A DNA stretch of 64,000 bases from Pseudomonas nabeulensis (GCF_004682045.1 NZ_QUZT01000019.1:1-64000), one strand, 5' to 3'; shown: positions 16,832 through 26,546, counted from the first letter of the stretch. The notes: generated by a model from the sequence alone, not told the origin. Numbers and translations are program-made.

Positions 16832-18412
16832 TCACTGCCGGCGCCGCCCACTCCAAAACTCCCGCGCCAACTGCCGCAAATCCTCCGCCAACGCCGCCAC
16901 ATCCTCGGAACTGAGCTGGCTCTGCTGCCCCGCGTTGACAGTGGCCTCCCCCGCATCCCGTATGCCAACGACATTACGGTTGATGCCCTCGCTCACCACG
17001 CTTTGCTCCTCCACTGCCGCCGCAATCTGCTGGCTCATGGCGGTGATTTGCATCACGCGCTGGCTGATGCCATCCAATGCCGCAGCGGCCCTTTGCGCCT
17101 GCTGCACGCTGGCTTCGACGTGTTCGCTGCTTTGCGCCATGGCCTGCACCGCATCCCGTGCGCCGCCTTGCAGGGTGCTGATCATGCGTTGGATTTCATC
17201 GGTGGACTGCTGGGTGCGTTGGGCCAGGCCGCGCACTTCATCGGCGACGACGGCAAATCCGCGCCCCTGTTCGCCCGCACGTGCGGCTTCGATGGCAGCA
17301 TTCAGCGCTAACAGGTTGGTCTGCTCGGCAATCGTGCGGATCACTTCCAGCACGCCGCTGATTTCGCCGCTGTGGTGTTCCAACTGATGGATCACCTCCG
17401 TGGCCCGCGCCAACTCCTGGGACAGGCGCAATACCGCATCCCGGCTTTCGTCCACACGCCGATGGCCTTCGCGGGTCTCGTTGCCGGCCTGGTCCGCCGC
17501 CTTCGACGCTTGCTGTGCATGATTGGCCATCTCGGCCACGCTGGCGGCCATTTCGTGAATTGCTGCGGCCACCTGGTCGGTTTGGGTTTGCTGGCCAAGG
17601 CTGCTGGCGTGACTACTGTCCAAGTGTTGCACCAACTGCACCGCATGCCCCGACAGGCGCTGGGCGGCATCGCCGATGCGCCCCACTACCGCGCCGACCT
17701 GGGTTTCAAGCATCTGCAGGGCAAATTCGATTTGCCCGCATTCGTCGCGGCGTCCGGTGTAGATCACCTGGCTCAGGGGGTTGTCGGCAATCAAGCGTGC
17801 ACGTTCATTCAATTGGGTCAGGGGCCGAATGATCACCTTGACGCCAGTGGCCCCCACCGCACATCCCACCACTAGCGCCAACAGCTGCCACGCCAGCGAA
17901 TACGCTGCCAACCCTTGGCCCAGTGCCCAGGTCATACCGCCAGTTACAGCGGCCCAGGCCGAGAGCTTTGCGCCCATCCCCACTGCTGGCCATCGGTGCA
18001 ACGTGCCGGTGCGTAACCGTGAATAAGCCCGCTCCGCCGCCGCGACTTTGCGTCCATCGGGTTTGGTGCGCACCGATTGGTACTCCACCGTCACCCCGTC
18101 CCGGGTCACAGGCGTGGCATAGGCGCTGACCCAATAATGGTCGCCATTCTTGCAGCGGTTTTTCACCATACCCATCCACGAGCGCCCGGCCTTCAAGGTT
18201 CGCCACATATGGGCGAACGCCTGCGGCGGCATATCCGGGTGGCGCAGCACGTTATGCGGCGCACCCAGCAGTTCGTCACGGCTGTAACCGCTGACGTCGA
18301 TAAAGTCCTGGTTGGCATAGGTAATCGCGCTGGTCAGGTCGGTGGTCGAAAGAATGTTGGCGTCGGGGGCAACGTCCACATTTCGACCGGTGACCGGCAG
18401 ATTGATCTTCAT
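16832..18412 (-). CDS. aer: PAS-containing chemoreceptor, Aer-like
   Basis: A 526-residue inner-membrane energy or oxygen taxis receptor. An N-terminal PAS domain (about residues 10-120, with [21 protein letters not shown] and HPDMP) should bind FAD as in Aer. Two hydrophobic segments (about 145-190) follow without a periplasmic domain, then a HAMP-like region and a methyl-accepting signalling domain with the conserved tip [20 protein letters not shown]. Length and order match Aer of other pseudomonads. It is transcribed away from a periplasmic binding protein gene 107 bp further upstream on the same strand. No good sigma-28 promoter was found. Confidence 0.88.
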   Translation of the reverse strand: MKINLPVTGRNVDVAPDANILSTTDLTSAITYANQDFIDVSGYSRDELLGAPHNVLRHPDMPPQAFAHMWRTLKAGRSWMGMVKNRCKNGDHYWVSAYATPVTRDGVTVEYQSVRTKPDGRKVAAAERAYSRLRTGTLHRWPAVGMGAKLSAWAAVTGGMTWALGQGLAAYSLAWQLLALVVGCAVGATGVKVIIRPLTQLNERARLIADNPLSQVIYTGRRDECGQIEFALQMLETQVGAVVGRIGDAAQRLSGHAVQLVQHLDSSHASSLGQQTQTDQVAAAIHEMAASVAEMANHAQQASKAADQAGNETREGHRRVDESRDAVLRLSQELARATEVIHQLEHHSGEISGVLEVIRTIAEQTNLLALNAAIEAARAGEQGRGFAVVADEVRGLAQRTQQSTDEIQRMISTLQGGARDAVQAMAQSSEHVEASVQQAQRAAAALDGISQRVMQITAMSQQIAAAVEEQSVVSEGINRNVVGIRDAGEATVNAGQQSQLSSEDVAALAEDLRQLAREFWSGRRRQ

Positions 18413-18519
18413 GGATTAGCGCGCTCGTGATTGTTGGAGGAGTCGGCAGGGCGTCGACTCTAAGCGCACCGTTCGGGCAAATACTGACCCAGCTCATGTT
18501 CCGCGCAATTAATTCGCCA

Positions 18520-19311
18520 TTACGGGCGGGAAGGTAAAGCGTCCAGCCGATAAGGCTGCAGGATTCGATGGTATTCGCCGTTTTGCATCAACTGCTCGAG
18601 GGCACTGTTGAGTTCCTGGAGCAAGGCGGTGTCCGGCTTGCGCACCGCGATCGCCACACCGCCCCCCAACATCGGTGCTGAAACAGCAGGGCCGAGAAAG
18701 TCAAAATCCTCGCCGTCGGGGGTGTCGAGCAACGCTTCGCGAATTTCCACGGTGCCTTGCAGGGTGGCATCGATGTCACCGGCGACCAGGCTGCTGACCA
18801 GTTCGTGATTGAGCCAGAAACTCTTGATGATGACGCCCTCCGGCGCCCACTCGGCCAGGGCAAAAGCCTCACGGTTGCTACCCAACAACACGCCGACACG
18901 CTTGCCCTTGAGCGAACGCACGGTGGGCAGCAAACCTGATTTGCGACGGGCAACCAGATGGGTGGTAAAGGGATAAAGATTATCGGTGAAGTTGACCGAC
19001 CGCAGGCGTATGGGGGTGGGCGCGATGCCCATGATGGCGTCGAATTTCCTGGCATCCAGGGCTTTGAAGTCTTCCACCAGCACCTGATCGACCCAGGTGC
19101 AGCGCACGTTCATCTGCTGGCACAGGGCATTGCCCAAATCGATATTCAGCCCGACCAACTGCCCTTGCGGGTTGCGGCTTTGAAAGGGAGGGAACAGCGC
19201 GGCAACGGCAAAACGGATTTCACTGCGCGGCACATCATCGGCCGCAGCGACATCAACCGACAGCAATAAGACAAGCGCTACACAAATGTGTATGAGGGCC
19301 ACGGGAAGCAT
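18520..19311 (-). CDS. Periplasmic solute-binding protein (amino-acid ABC transporter type 3)
   Basis: The 263-residue product has a signal peptide (hydrophobic residues 3-22, cleavage near VAAAD) and two-lobed binding-protein sequence: FPPFQSRNPQGQLVGLNIDLGNALC, DAIMGIAPTPIRLRSVNFT, and LKGKRVGVLLGSN. It would bind an amino acid or related small molecule in the periplasm. There are no permease or ATPase genes nearby, so it is an orphan; such proteins sometimes serve sensors. Being upstream of the Aer-like gene on the same strand is suggestive only. Confidence 0.87.
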   Translation of the reverse strand: MLPVALIHICVALVLLLSVDVAAADDVPRSEIRFAVAALFPPFQSRNPQGQLVGLNIDLGNALCQQMNVRCTWVDQVLVEDFKALDARKFDAIMGIAPTPIRLRSVNFTDNLYPFTTHLVARRKSGLLPTVRSLKGKRVGVLLGSNREAFALAEWAPEGVIIKSFWLNHELVSSLVAGDIDATLQGTVEIREALLDTPDGEDFDFLGPAVSAPMLGGGVAIAVRKPDTALLQELNSALEQLMQNGEYHRILQPYRLDALPSRP

Positions 19312-19472
19312 CCTTTTCCGAAAGAACCAGCCTCACCACGCGTCATCCCGATTGAAAAAACCGGGGCGAAACGGAGGCTGGGCAAGCTTTCAAGAAACGG
19401 AGGCTGCCCTACAAGCAGAAAAGTCAGCAGCAAATGTAGGCAAACGCCGCAAAATATTTCAGTTTTTTATTC

Positions 19473-19706
19473 TCAGCGTTTACCCATCGAACGACGAGTA
19501 CCCGGCGGCGCCATGCCCGGGGTCTTGGTATGGCCGTTCTTGGCGCCATTTTTGTACCAGGGTTGGGCAGCATTCTTCGCCCCGGCCAGCTCACCCGGCT
19601 TGAACGGAAACTTGAACGCCGGGATCTCGGCTTTTTCAACACCTTCGGCGCTGGCCGGATCGACGAGGTCGGTCGCTTCAACAGGGGGTTGTGTCGGGGA
19701 AGTCAT
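19473..19706 (-). CDS. Small conserved protein of unknown function
   Basis: A 77-residue hydrophilic protein rich in Pro, Ala and Lys, with the segment FPFKPGELAGAKNAAQPWY and a basic end TRRSMGKR. GGAG lies 5 bases before the ATG on the minus strand, a good ribosome binding site. No signal peptide or membrane segment is present, and the sequence looks intrinsically disordered. It stands alone upstream of, and divergent from, the RND pump operon. I recall similar short proteins in pseudomonads but no function. Confidence 0.65.
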   Translation of the reverse strand: MTSPTQPPVEATDLVDPASAEGVEKAEIPAFKFPFKPGELAGAKNAAQPWYKNGAKNGHTKTPGMAPPGTRRSMGKR

Positions 19707-19822
19707 GAAAGCTCCGGAACGTGCAAAAAATGGCGCGGGGCCGACTTGCGGGCCACGCTGGCGCGCAGTATACCTGCCCGCCTCGGATCTTTAACCACCG
19801 CCTGTACGAATGGTCTGCGCTG

Positions 19823-19840
19823 ACTGACAGCGCTGTCAGT
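19823..19840. promoter_or_regulatory. Perfect 18-bp palindrome upstream of the RND operon, candidate operator
   Basis: ACTGACAGCGCTGTCAGT equals its own reverse complement. It lies 80 bp before the adaptor start and about 30 bp upstream of a possible promoter pair (TTGCTG at 19852, TATAAA at 19873). The TGACA-N4-TGTCA core is a dyad suited to a dimeric regulator, for instance the OmpR-type regulator coded at the end of the operon. It is not a good LexA box. Binding partner is inferred. Confidence 0.55.
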
Positions 19841-19919
19841 TAGCAGTCACCTTGCTGACCGGATTGGCGGGCTATAAAGACCTTTATTCTTCCCATCCTT
19901 TTGTCCTGGCGCCTCACCC

Positions 19920-21086
19920 ATGCAAATTCAACGAAAAACCGCCCTGATCGTGGGTGTCCTCGTGGTGCTGGCCGCGGCCGCCTGGGCCTTGACCCGGCCA
20001 GCCAAGACCAAACTGGCGGCGCCCACTGCGATTCCGGTGCGCGTAGTGAGCGTGGCGCAGCAGGATATTCCGCGTTTTGTCAGTGGCATCGGTTCGGTGT
20101 TGTCGTTGCACAGTGTGGTGATTCGCCCGCAAGTGGACGGCATCCTCACCCAATTGCTGGTCAAGGAGGGCCAACTGGTCAAGGCCGGCGACCTGCTGGC
20201 GACCATCGACGACCGTTCGATCCGCGCCAGCCTCGACCAGGCCAAGGCGCAACTCGGGGAAAGCCAGGCGCAGTTGCAAGTGGCACTGGTCAACCTCAAG
20301 CGCTACAAGGAGTTGAGCGTCGACGACGGCGTGTCCAAGCAGACGTATGACCAGCAACAAGCCCTGGTCAACCAGCTCAAGGCCACCGCGCAAGGCAACC
20401 AGGCGGCGATTGATTCGGCACAGGTTCAGCTTTCATACACGAAGATTCGTTCTCCGGTGACCGGCCGCGTCGGTATTCGCACGGTGGATGAAGGCAACTT
20501 CCTGCGCATGAGCGACACCCAGGGCCTGTTTTCCGTGACCCAGATCGACCCGATTGCCGTCGAGTTCTCCCTGCCGCAACAGATGCTGCCCACCCTGCAA
20601 GGCCTGATCGCCGCCTCGGATAAAGCCAGCGTCGACGCCTACATGGGCGCCGACACCGACAGCCAGACCGGCAATTTACTCGGCGAAGGCCACTTGAGCC
20701 TGATCGACAACCAGATCAACTCCACCACCGGCACCCTGCGCGCCAAGGCGGAGTTCAACAACGCCGCGCAGCGCCTGTGGCCAGGGCAATTGGTGACCAT
20801 CAAGATCCAGACCGCCCTCGACAAAAACGCGCTGGTGGTGCCGCCGACCGTGGTGCAACGCGGCCTGGACTCACACTTTGTGTACCGCCTCAACGGAGAC
20901 AAGGTCGACGTGGTGCCGGTGCAAGTCACCTACCAAGACAGCGACGTCAACATCATCAAGGGCGTACAGGCCGGCGACGTGCTGGTCAGCGACGGCCAAT
21001 CGCGGCTCAAGGCCGGCGCCCAGGTGGAGGTGCTCAAGGAGCCGCCACAAGTGATCCAGACGGTTGATGCCAAGGTGCAACGATGA
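19920..21086 (+). CDS. RND efflux periplasmic adaptor (MdtA/MuxA-like)
   Basis: A 388-residue membrane fusion protein with an N-terminal hydrophobic anchor (about residues 8-26) and no lipobox. Lipoyl half-motifs are VDGILTQLLVKEGQLVKAGDLLATID and IRSPVTGRVGIRTVDEGNFL; a coiled-coil hairpin lies between (about 95-165), and a beta-barrel and membrane-proximal domain follow. It connects the RND permease coded next, whose start overlaps this stop as ATGA, to an outer-membrane channel that is not coded here. Confidence 0.92.
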   Translation: MQIQRKTALIVGVLVVLAAAAWALTRPAKTKLAAPTAIPVRVVSVAQQDIPRFVSGIGSVLSLHSVVIRPQVDGILTQLLVKEGQLVKAGDLLATIDDRSIRASLDQAKAQLGESQAQLQVALVNLKRYKELSVDDGVSKQTYDQQQALVNQLKATAQGNQAAIDSAQVQLSYTKIRSPVTGRVGIRTVDEGNFLRMSDTQGLFSVTQIDPIAVEFSLPQQMLPTLQGLIAASDKASVDAYMGADTDSQTGNLLGEGHLSLIDNQINSTTGTLRAKAEFNNAAQRLWPGQLVTIKIQTALDKNALVVPPTVVQRGLDSHFVYRLNGDKVDVVPVQVTYQDSDVNIIKGVQAGDVLVSDGQSRLKAGAQVEVLKEPPQVIQTVDAKVQR

Positions 21087-24000
21087 GCCGCTCGCCGTCC
21101 GCCTGGTGCGTCGACCACCCGGTCGCCACCCTGCTGCTGACTTTCGCCCTGGTGCTGCTGGGGCTGATTGCCTTCCCGCGCCTGGCCATCGCCCCACTGC
21201 CGGAAGCGGAGTTCCCGACGATCCAGGTCAGCGCCACCCTGCCCGGCGCAAGCCCGGACACCATGGCCTCGTCCGTGGCGACGCCGTTGGAGGTGCAATT
21301 CAGCGCCATCCCCGGCATGACCCAAATGACCTCCAGCAGTGCCCTCGGCTCAAGCCTGCTGACATTGCAATTCACCCTGAACAAAAGCATCGACACCGCC
21401 GCCCAGGAAGTCCAAGCGGCGATCAATACCGCGTCCGGCAAATTGCCCAGCGATATGCCGAGCCTGCCGACCTGGCGCAAGGTCAACCCGGCAGACAGCC
21501 CGGTGCTGATCCTCAGCGTCAGCTCCAACAGCATGCCCAGCACTGAGTTGAGCGACTACGTGGAAACCCTGCTGGCCCGGCAGATCAGCCAGATCGACGG
21601 CGTCGGCCAGATCAACATCACCGGCCAGCAACGCCCGGCGATTCGCGTGCAAGCCTCCCCGGACAAACTCGCCGCCATTGGCCTGACCCTCGCCGACGTG
21701 CGCCTGGCCATCCAGCAGTCGAGCCTCAACCTGGCCAAGGGCGCGATCTACGGTGAGAACAGCGTGTCGACCCTGTCCACCAACGACCAGTTGTTCCACC
21801 CGGAGGACTACGCGCAGTTGATCGTGTCCTACAAGGACGGTGCACCGGTTCAACTGCGGGATATCGCCAAAGTCATCAACGGTTCGGAAAACGCCTACGT
21901 GCAGGCGTGGTCCGGCGACACACCGGGGGTCAACCTGGTGATCTCACGCCAGCCCGGCGCGAACATCGTTGAGACTGTGGACCGCATCCAGTCTGAGCTG
22001 CCACGCCTGCAAGGCATGTTGCCGGCATCGGTACAGGTCAGCGTATTGACCGACCGCACCAAGACCATCCGCGCCTCCCTGCATGAAGTGGAAGTGACCC
22101 TGCTGATCGCGATCCTGTTGGTGGTGGCGGTGATGGCGCTGTTCCTGCGCCAGTTGTCGGCGACGCTGATTGTGTCCAGTGTGCTTGGTGTGTCGCTGGT
22201 GGCCAGTTTTGCGCTGATGTACCTGATGGGGTTCAGCCTGAATAACCTCACCCTGGTGGCCATCGTGATCGCCGTGGGGTTTGTGGTGGACGACGCCATC
22301 GTGGTGGTGGAAAACATTCACCGCCACCTCGAAGCCGGGCTCGACAAACGCGAATCGGCGATCAAGGGCGCGGGGGAGATCGGCTTTACCGTGGTGTCCA
22401 TCAGCTTCTCGCTGGTGGCGGCGTTTATTCCACTGCTGTTCATGGGCGGTGTGGTCGGGCGTCTGTTCAAGGAGTTTGCGCTGACGGCGACCTCGACCAT
22501 CCTGATTTCCGTGGTGGTTTCGTTGACCCTGGCGCCCACCCTGGCCGCGCTGTTTATGCGTGCGCCGACCCATCATGCCCATGCCAAACCCGGTTTCAGC
22601 GAGCGCCTGCTGGCCGGCTATGCGCGCAATCTGCGCCGTGCGCTGGCCCATCAGCGCACCATGGCGGCAATCTTCGTGGTGACCCTGGCCCTGGCCGTGG
22701 TCGGCTACGTGTTTATCCCCAAGGGTTTTTTCCCGGTACAGGACACCGGTTTTGTACTCGGCACCAGCGAAGCGGCGGCTGACGTGTCGTACCCGGACAT
22801 GGTCGCCAAGCACAAGGCGCTGGCCGAGATCGTCAAGGACGACCCGGCGGTGGAGGCGTTTTCCCATTCGGTGGGGGTGACGGGCAGCAACCAGACCATC
22901 GCCAACGGCCGTTTCTGGATCGCCTTGAAGGACCGTGGCGAGCGCGATGTGTCTGCCAGCCAGTTCATCGACCGCATCCGTCCGAAACTCGCGCAGGTGC
23001 CGGGCATCGTGCTGTACCTGCGCGCCGGGCAAGACATCAACCTGAGTTCCGGCCCCAGCCGCGCCCAATACCAGTACGTGCTCAAGAGCAACGACGGCCC
23101 GACGCTGAACACCTGGACCCAGCGCCTCACGGAAAAACTGCGCGCCAACCCAGCGTTCCGCGACCTGTCCAACGACCTGCAACTGGGCGGCAGCATCACC
23201 CATATCAGCATCGATCGGCAGGCGGCGGCCCGCTTCGGTCTGACGGCCACCGATGTCGACCAGGCGCTGTACGACGCCTTCGGCCAGCGTCAGATCAACG
23301 AGTTCCAGACCGAGATCAACCAATACCAAGTGGTCCTCGAACTGGACACCCAGCAACGTGGCAAGGCCGAGAGCCTGAACTACTTCTACCTGCGCTCGCC
23401 GCTGACCAACGAAATGGTGCCACTGTCGGCGCTGGCCAAGGTCGACCCGCCTACCGTGGGCCCACTGTCCATCAGCCATGACGGCATGTTCCCGGCTGCC
23501 AACCTGTCGTTCAACCTAGCGCCCGGCGTGGCGCTGGGCGATGCGGTGATCATGCTCAACCAGGCCAAGAATGAGATCGGCATGCCGACCACCATCATCG
23601 GTAACTTCCAGGGTGCGGCGCAGGCGTTCCAGAGCTCGCTGGCCAGCCAGCCATGGTTGATCCTCGCGGCGTTGGTGGCGGTGTACATCATCCTGGGGGT
23701 GCTGTACGAAAGCTTCGTACATCCGCTGACAATCATCTCGACCTTGCCTTCGGCGGGCTTGGGCGCATTGATCATGCTGTCGCTGATGGGCCAGGACTTT
23801 TCGATCATGGCGCTGATTGGCCTGGTGCTGTTGATCGGTATCGTGAAGAAAAACGGCATTCTGATGATCGACTTCGCCCTCGACGCCCAGCGCGTGCGCG
23901 GCTTGCCGCCAGAGGAAGCGATTTATGAAGCCTGCGTCACGCGGTTCCGTCCGATCATCATGACCACCCTCGCCGCCCTGCTCGGCGCCGTACCGCTGAT

Positions 24001-24172
24001 GCTGGGCTCCGGCCCCGGCGCGGAGATGCGCCAACCGCTGGGTATCGCGGTGGTCGGCGGGCTGCTGGTGAGCCAGGCGCTGACGCTGTTCACCACGCCG
24101 GTCATATACTTGTACCTCGAAAAGTTCTTCCACCGGCCCACACCAACGCCTGCGTTGGCGACCACACATTGA
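21083..24172 (+). CDS. RND multidrug efflux permease (HAE1, MdtC/MuxC-like)
   Basis: A 1029-residue inner-membrane proton antiporter. Twelve hydrophobic segments and two large periplasmic loops are evident, and VVDDAIVVVENIHRH at about residues 401-415 carries the paired aspartates of the proton relay in segment 4. The sequence resembles the MdtB/MdtC and MuxB/MuxC branch more than MexB. Those systems use two permeases, whereas here there is one. Substrates of that branch include bile salts, novobiocin and beta-lactams, but the substrate here is unknown. Two-component genes follow 9 bp later. Confidence 0.93.
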   Translation: MSRSPSAWCVDHPVATLLLTFALVLLGLIAFPRLAIAPLPEAEFPTIQVSATLPGASPDTMASSVATPLEVQFSAIPGMTQMTSSSALGSSLLTLQFTLNKSIDTAAQEVQAAINTASGKLPSDMPSLPTWRKVNPADSPVLILSVSSNSMPSTELSDYVETLLARQISQIDGVGQINITGQQRPAIRVQASPDKLAAIGLTLADVRLAIQQSSLNLAKGAIYGENSVSTLSTNDQLFHPEDYAQLIVSYKDGAPVQLRDIAKVINGSENAYVQAWSGDTPGVNLVISRQPGANIVETVDRIQSELPRLQGMLPASVQVSVLTDRTKTIRASLHEVEVTLLIAILLVVAVMALFLRQLSATLIVSSVLGVSLVASFALMYLMGFSLNNLTLVAIVIAVGFVVDDAIVVVENIHRHLEAGLDKRESAIKGAGEIGFTVVSISFSLVAAFIPLLFMGGVVGRLFKEFALTATSTILISVVVSLTLAPTLAALFMRAPTHHAHAKPGFSERLLAGYARNLRRALAHQRTMAAIFVVTLALAVVGYVFIPKGFFPVQDTGFVLGTSEAAADVSYPDMVAKHKALAEIVKDDPAVEAFSHSVGVTGSNQTIANGRFWIALKDRGERDVSASQFIDRIRPKLAQVPGIVLYLRAGQDINLSSGPSRAQYQYVLKSNDGPTLNTWTQRLTEKLRANPAFRDLSNDLQLGGSITHISIDRQAAARFGLTATDVDQALYDAFGQRQINEFQTEINQYQVVLELDTQQRGKAESLNYFYLRSPLTNEMVPLSALAKVDPPTVGPLSISHDGMFPAANLSFNLAPGVALGDAVIMLNQAKNEIGMPTTIIGNFQGAAQAFQSSLASQPWLILAALVAVYIILGVLYESFVHPLTIISTLPSAGLGALIMLSLMGQDFSIMALIGLVLLIGIVKKNGILMIDFALDAQRVRGLPPEEAIYEACVTRFRPIIMTTLAALLGAVPLMLGSGPGAEMRQPLGIAVVGGLLVSQALTLFTTPVIYLYLEKFFHRPTPTPALATTH

Positions 24173-24181
24173 GGCGGTGAC

Positions 24182-24874
24182 ATGCGCGTCCTGATTATTG
24201 AAGATGAAGAGAAAACCGCCGACTACCTGCATCGCGGCCTCACCGAGCAAGGCTACACCGTCGATGTTGCCCGCGAAGGCGTCGAGGGCTTGCACCTGGC
24301 GCTGGAAAACGACTACGCGGTGATCGTGCTCGACGTGATGCTGCCCGGCCTCGACGGCTTCGGCGTGCTCCGTGCACTGCGCGCGCGCAAGCAAACCCCG
24401 GTGATCATGCTCACCGCCCGCGAGCGTGTGGAAGACCGCATTCGCGGCCTGCGCGAAGGCGCCGATGATTACCTGGGCAAGCCGTTTTCGTTCCTGGAAC
24501 TGGTGGCGCGCCTGCAAGCCCTGACCCGTCGCAGTGGCGGCCATGAGCCGGTGCAGGTCACGGTCGCCGACCTGTGGATCGACCTGATCAGCCGCAAGGC
24601 CAGCCGTAACGGCCTGCGCCTGGACCTGACCGCCAAGGAGTTTTCACTGCTCAGCGTATTGGCGCGGCGCCAGGGTGAAATCCTGTCCAAGACCGCCATT
24701 GCGGAAATGGTCTGGGACATCAATTTCGACAGCGACGCCAACGTGGTCGAAGTCGCGATCAAGCGCCTGCGCGCCAAGCTCGACGGGCCCTTCGAACAGA
24801 AACTGCTGCACACCATTCGGGGCATGGGCTATGTGCTGGAGAGTCGCCTGCAGGAAAAATCAAGTGCCAGCTAA
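24182..24874 (+). CDS. OmpR/CusR-family response regulator
   Basis: The 230-residue product has a receiver domain (acidic pocket EDEEK, phosphoacceptor Asp51 in VLDVMLPG, conserved K in YLGKPF) and a C-terminal winged-helix DNA-binding domain (LDLTAKEFSLL, VEVAIKRLRAKLD, IRGMGYVLE). It belongs to the heavy-metal type regulators (CusR, CopR). Co-transcription with the RND pump makes the pump operon its probable target, and the palindrome at 19823 is a candidate site. Confidence 0.93.
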   Translation: MRVLIIEDEEKTADYLHRGLTEQGYTVDVAREGVEGLHLALENDYAVIVLDVMLPGLDGFGVLRALRARKQTPVIMLTARERVEDRIRGLREGADDYLGKPFSFLELVARLQALTRRSGGHEPVQVTVADLWIDLISRKASRNGLRLDLTAKEFSLLSVLARRQGEILSKTAIAEMVWDINFDSDANVVEVAIKRLRAKLDGPFEQKLLHTIRGMGYVLESRLQEKSSAS

Positions 24875-26228
24875 CTCGATTGCCCTGCGCCTGAGCACCT
24901 TGTTCACCCTGGTGGCGGCGCTGATCTTCCTGTTGATCGGCGGCGCGCTGTATCAGCAGGTGGACCGCAGCCTGGGCTTGCTGCCGGGCGCTGAATTGGA
25001 TGCGCGCTACAGCGTGCTGGAATCCTCGATCAACCGCTTCGGCACGCCGGACCACTGGGTGAAGATGCAGGCCAAGCTCAAGTTGCTGAGCGAGGAAGAC
25101 AAGCGCATTCGCTTCTGGGTGGTGAGCAGCGACCCGACCTACGAGTATGGCAACCCGGACGCACAGATCCGCGCCTTCGCCGAGGGGCCGACGGGCACAC
25201 GGGATTTGCGCCTGCCGGGGCGTGACTACCCGCTCAAGGTGCTGGTCAGCCAATTTCCGGCCAAGGACCAGCGCCCGCCGCTGCGCTTTATGATCGCCAT
25301 CGACACCGAAAATTTCCGCGCCACCCAGCACCATTTGTTGGTGGCGTTGATCAGCCTGGCGTTGGTGGGTGTGGTGATGGCGTCGTTGCTGGGTTTCTGG
25401 GTGGCGCGCATCGGCCTCAAGCCGCTGGGCAAGCTCTCTGACGAGGCGCAGAAACTGGCGCCGCCCAAGCTCTCCGGGCGCCTGCACCTGTCGCCACTGC
25501 CGCCGGAATTGAGCCAGTTCGTCAATTCGTTCAACTCCACCCTCGACCGCGTGGAACAGGCCTATTCGCGCCTGGAGTCGTTCAATGCCGACGTGGCCCA
25601 CGAACTGCGCTCGCCGCTGACCAATCTGATCGGCCAGACCCAGGTGGCACTGACCCGTGGGCGGTCGGCCGAGCATTATTTCGAGGTGCTGCAATCGAAC
25701 CTCGAGGAGCTGGAGCGCCTGCGCTCGATCATCAACGACATGCTGTTCCTCGCCAGCGCCGACCAAGGCAGCAAGGCCACCAAGCTGACTCAAAGCTCAT
25801 TGGCCGATGAAGTGGCGACCACCCTCGACTATTTGGACTTCATCCTCGAAGACGCCCAGGTCCAGGTGCAGGTGCACGGCGATGCCCAGGTGCAGATTGA
25901 AAAAGCCCACTTGCGCCGCGCATTGATCAACCTGCTGAGCAATGCGGTGCAGCACACCGCGCCGGGGCGGGTCATCGCCGTCAATATCGACGTGACAGAA
26001 CATCAGGTGAGCATCGGTGTGACCAACCCCGGTGACGCAATTGCCAGCGAGCATCTACCGCGCTTGTTTGAACGCTTCTATCGGGTCGACGCCTCCCGCA
26101 GCAACAGCGGCGCCAATCACGGCCTGGGGCTGGCGATCGTCAAGGCAATTGCGCTGATGCATGGCGGCGATGTGTTTGTGCGCAGCGGCAGTGATGGCAA
26201 TACCTTCGGCATTACTTTGCCCGTCTAA
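24864..26228 (+). CDS. Membrane sensor histidine kinase, CusS-like
   Basis: The GTG at 24864 overlaps the regulator stop by 11 bp and gives a 454-residue protein. It has two membrane segments (about residues 8-30 and 158-182) around a periplasmic sensor of about 125 residues, a HAMP domain, a phosphoacceptor helix with His246 in DVAHELRSPL, and an ATPase domain (HLRRALINLLSNAVQHT, NHGLGLAIVKAIALMHGG). It resembles heavy-metal sensor kinases. The periplasmic part lacks obvious metal-binding His or Met clusters, so the signal may be a pump substrate rather than a metal. Confidence 0.92.
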   Translation: MPANSIALRLSTLFTLVAALIFLLIGGALYQQVDRSLGLLPGAELDARYSVLESSINRFGTPDHWVKMQAKLKLLSEEDKRIRFWVVSSDPTYEYGNPDAQIRAFAEGPTGTRDLRLPGRDYPLKVLVSQFPAKDQRPPLRFMIAIDTENFRATQHHLLVALISLALVGVVMASLLGFWVARIGLKPLGKLSDEAQKLAPPKLSGRLHLSPLPPELSQFVNSFNSTLDRVEQAYSRLESFNADVAHELRSPLTNLIGQTQVALTRGRSAEHYFEVLQSNLEELERLRSIINDMLFLASADQGSKATKLTQSSLADEVATTLDYLDFILEDAQVQVQVHGDAQVQIEKAHLRRALINLLSNAVQHTAPGRVIAVNIDVTEHQVSIGVTNPGDAIASEHLPRLFERFYRVDASRSNSGANHGLGLAIVKAIALMHGGDVFVRSGSDGNTFGITLPV

Positions 26229-26245
26229 ACACCGCAGATAAAAAA

Positions 26246-26334
26246 TGTGGGAGGGGGCTTGCCCCCGATGGGGGTGTATCAGTCAGCACATTTGATACTG
26301 ACCCACCGCTATCGGGGGCAAGCCCCCTCCCACA
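26246..26334. repeat. REPIN, GI-type (canonical pair)
   Basis: Both arms are the canonical GTGGGAGGGGGCTTGCCCCC form, and the centre contains an imperfect inverted repeat GGTGTATCAGTCAG / CTGACCCACC. It begins 17 bp after the histidine kinase stop. Confidence 0.9.
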
Positions 26335-26364
26335 TTTGAACCCCTGCACACCAACTGTTGCGAT

Positions 26365-26393
26365 TTGGGCAACAGTCATTATCTTGTTACACT
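26365..26393 (+). promoter_or_regulatory. Sigma-70 type promoter of a leader or small RNA
   Basis: TTGGGC (26365-26370) and TACACT (26388-26393) are separated by 17 bases. No coding frame of note starts just downstream, and an intrinsic terminator lies about 125 bp further on, so this promoter would drive a short transcript. Confidence 0.45.
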
Positions 26394-26399
26394 CTGTAT

Positions 26400-26546
26400 C
26401 GTACCGCTCGCCTGCGTTAATTTGACGCATCGATGAGCGCGACGGCAAAGACAGCTTTCCGCTTACCCGAATTTCCCTCGACTTTTTTCCAGGGCTCTAC
26501 GCTGGGAATCTGTCTTAAAGCCGCTGACTTCAGCGGCTTTTTTTTG
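26400..26546 (+). ncRNA. Candidate small RNA or attenuated leader upstream of the porin gene
   Basis: Between the promoter at 26365 and the terminator at 26517-26546 lies about 145 bp without a convincing open reading frame. It includes possible stems such as CGCTC / GAGCG and TTCCAGGG... A transcript would end in GCCGCTGACTTCAGCGGC plus eight T residues. It could be a free small RNA (T-rich ends suit Hfq) or a leader that attenuates the OprD-family gene 69 bp downstream. Ends are estimates, and no family is recognised. Confidence 0.4.
26517..26546 (+). terminator. Intrinsic terminator before the porin gene
   Basis: AAAGCCGCTG and CAGCGGCTTT pair around a four-base loop and run into eight T residues. 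It is placed 69 bp ahead of an open reading frame on the same strand, rather than behind one, which is why a short RNA or attenuation is suspected. Confidence 0.85.

Noticed and set aside
18413..18519. Sigma-28 promoter before the Aer-like gene
   Set aside because: A GCCGAC element occurs on the minus strand but the -35 box at the right distance does not match.
19823..19840. LexA (SOS) box reading of the 18-bp palindrome, which contains CTG-N10-CAG
   Set aside because: The canonical site is CTGT-N8-ACAG with an AT-rich centre; here it is CTGA...TCAG with a GC-rich centre, and the neighbouring genes are efflux genes, not SOS genes.
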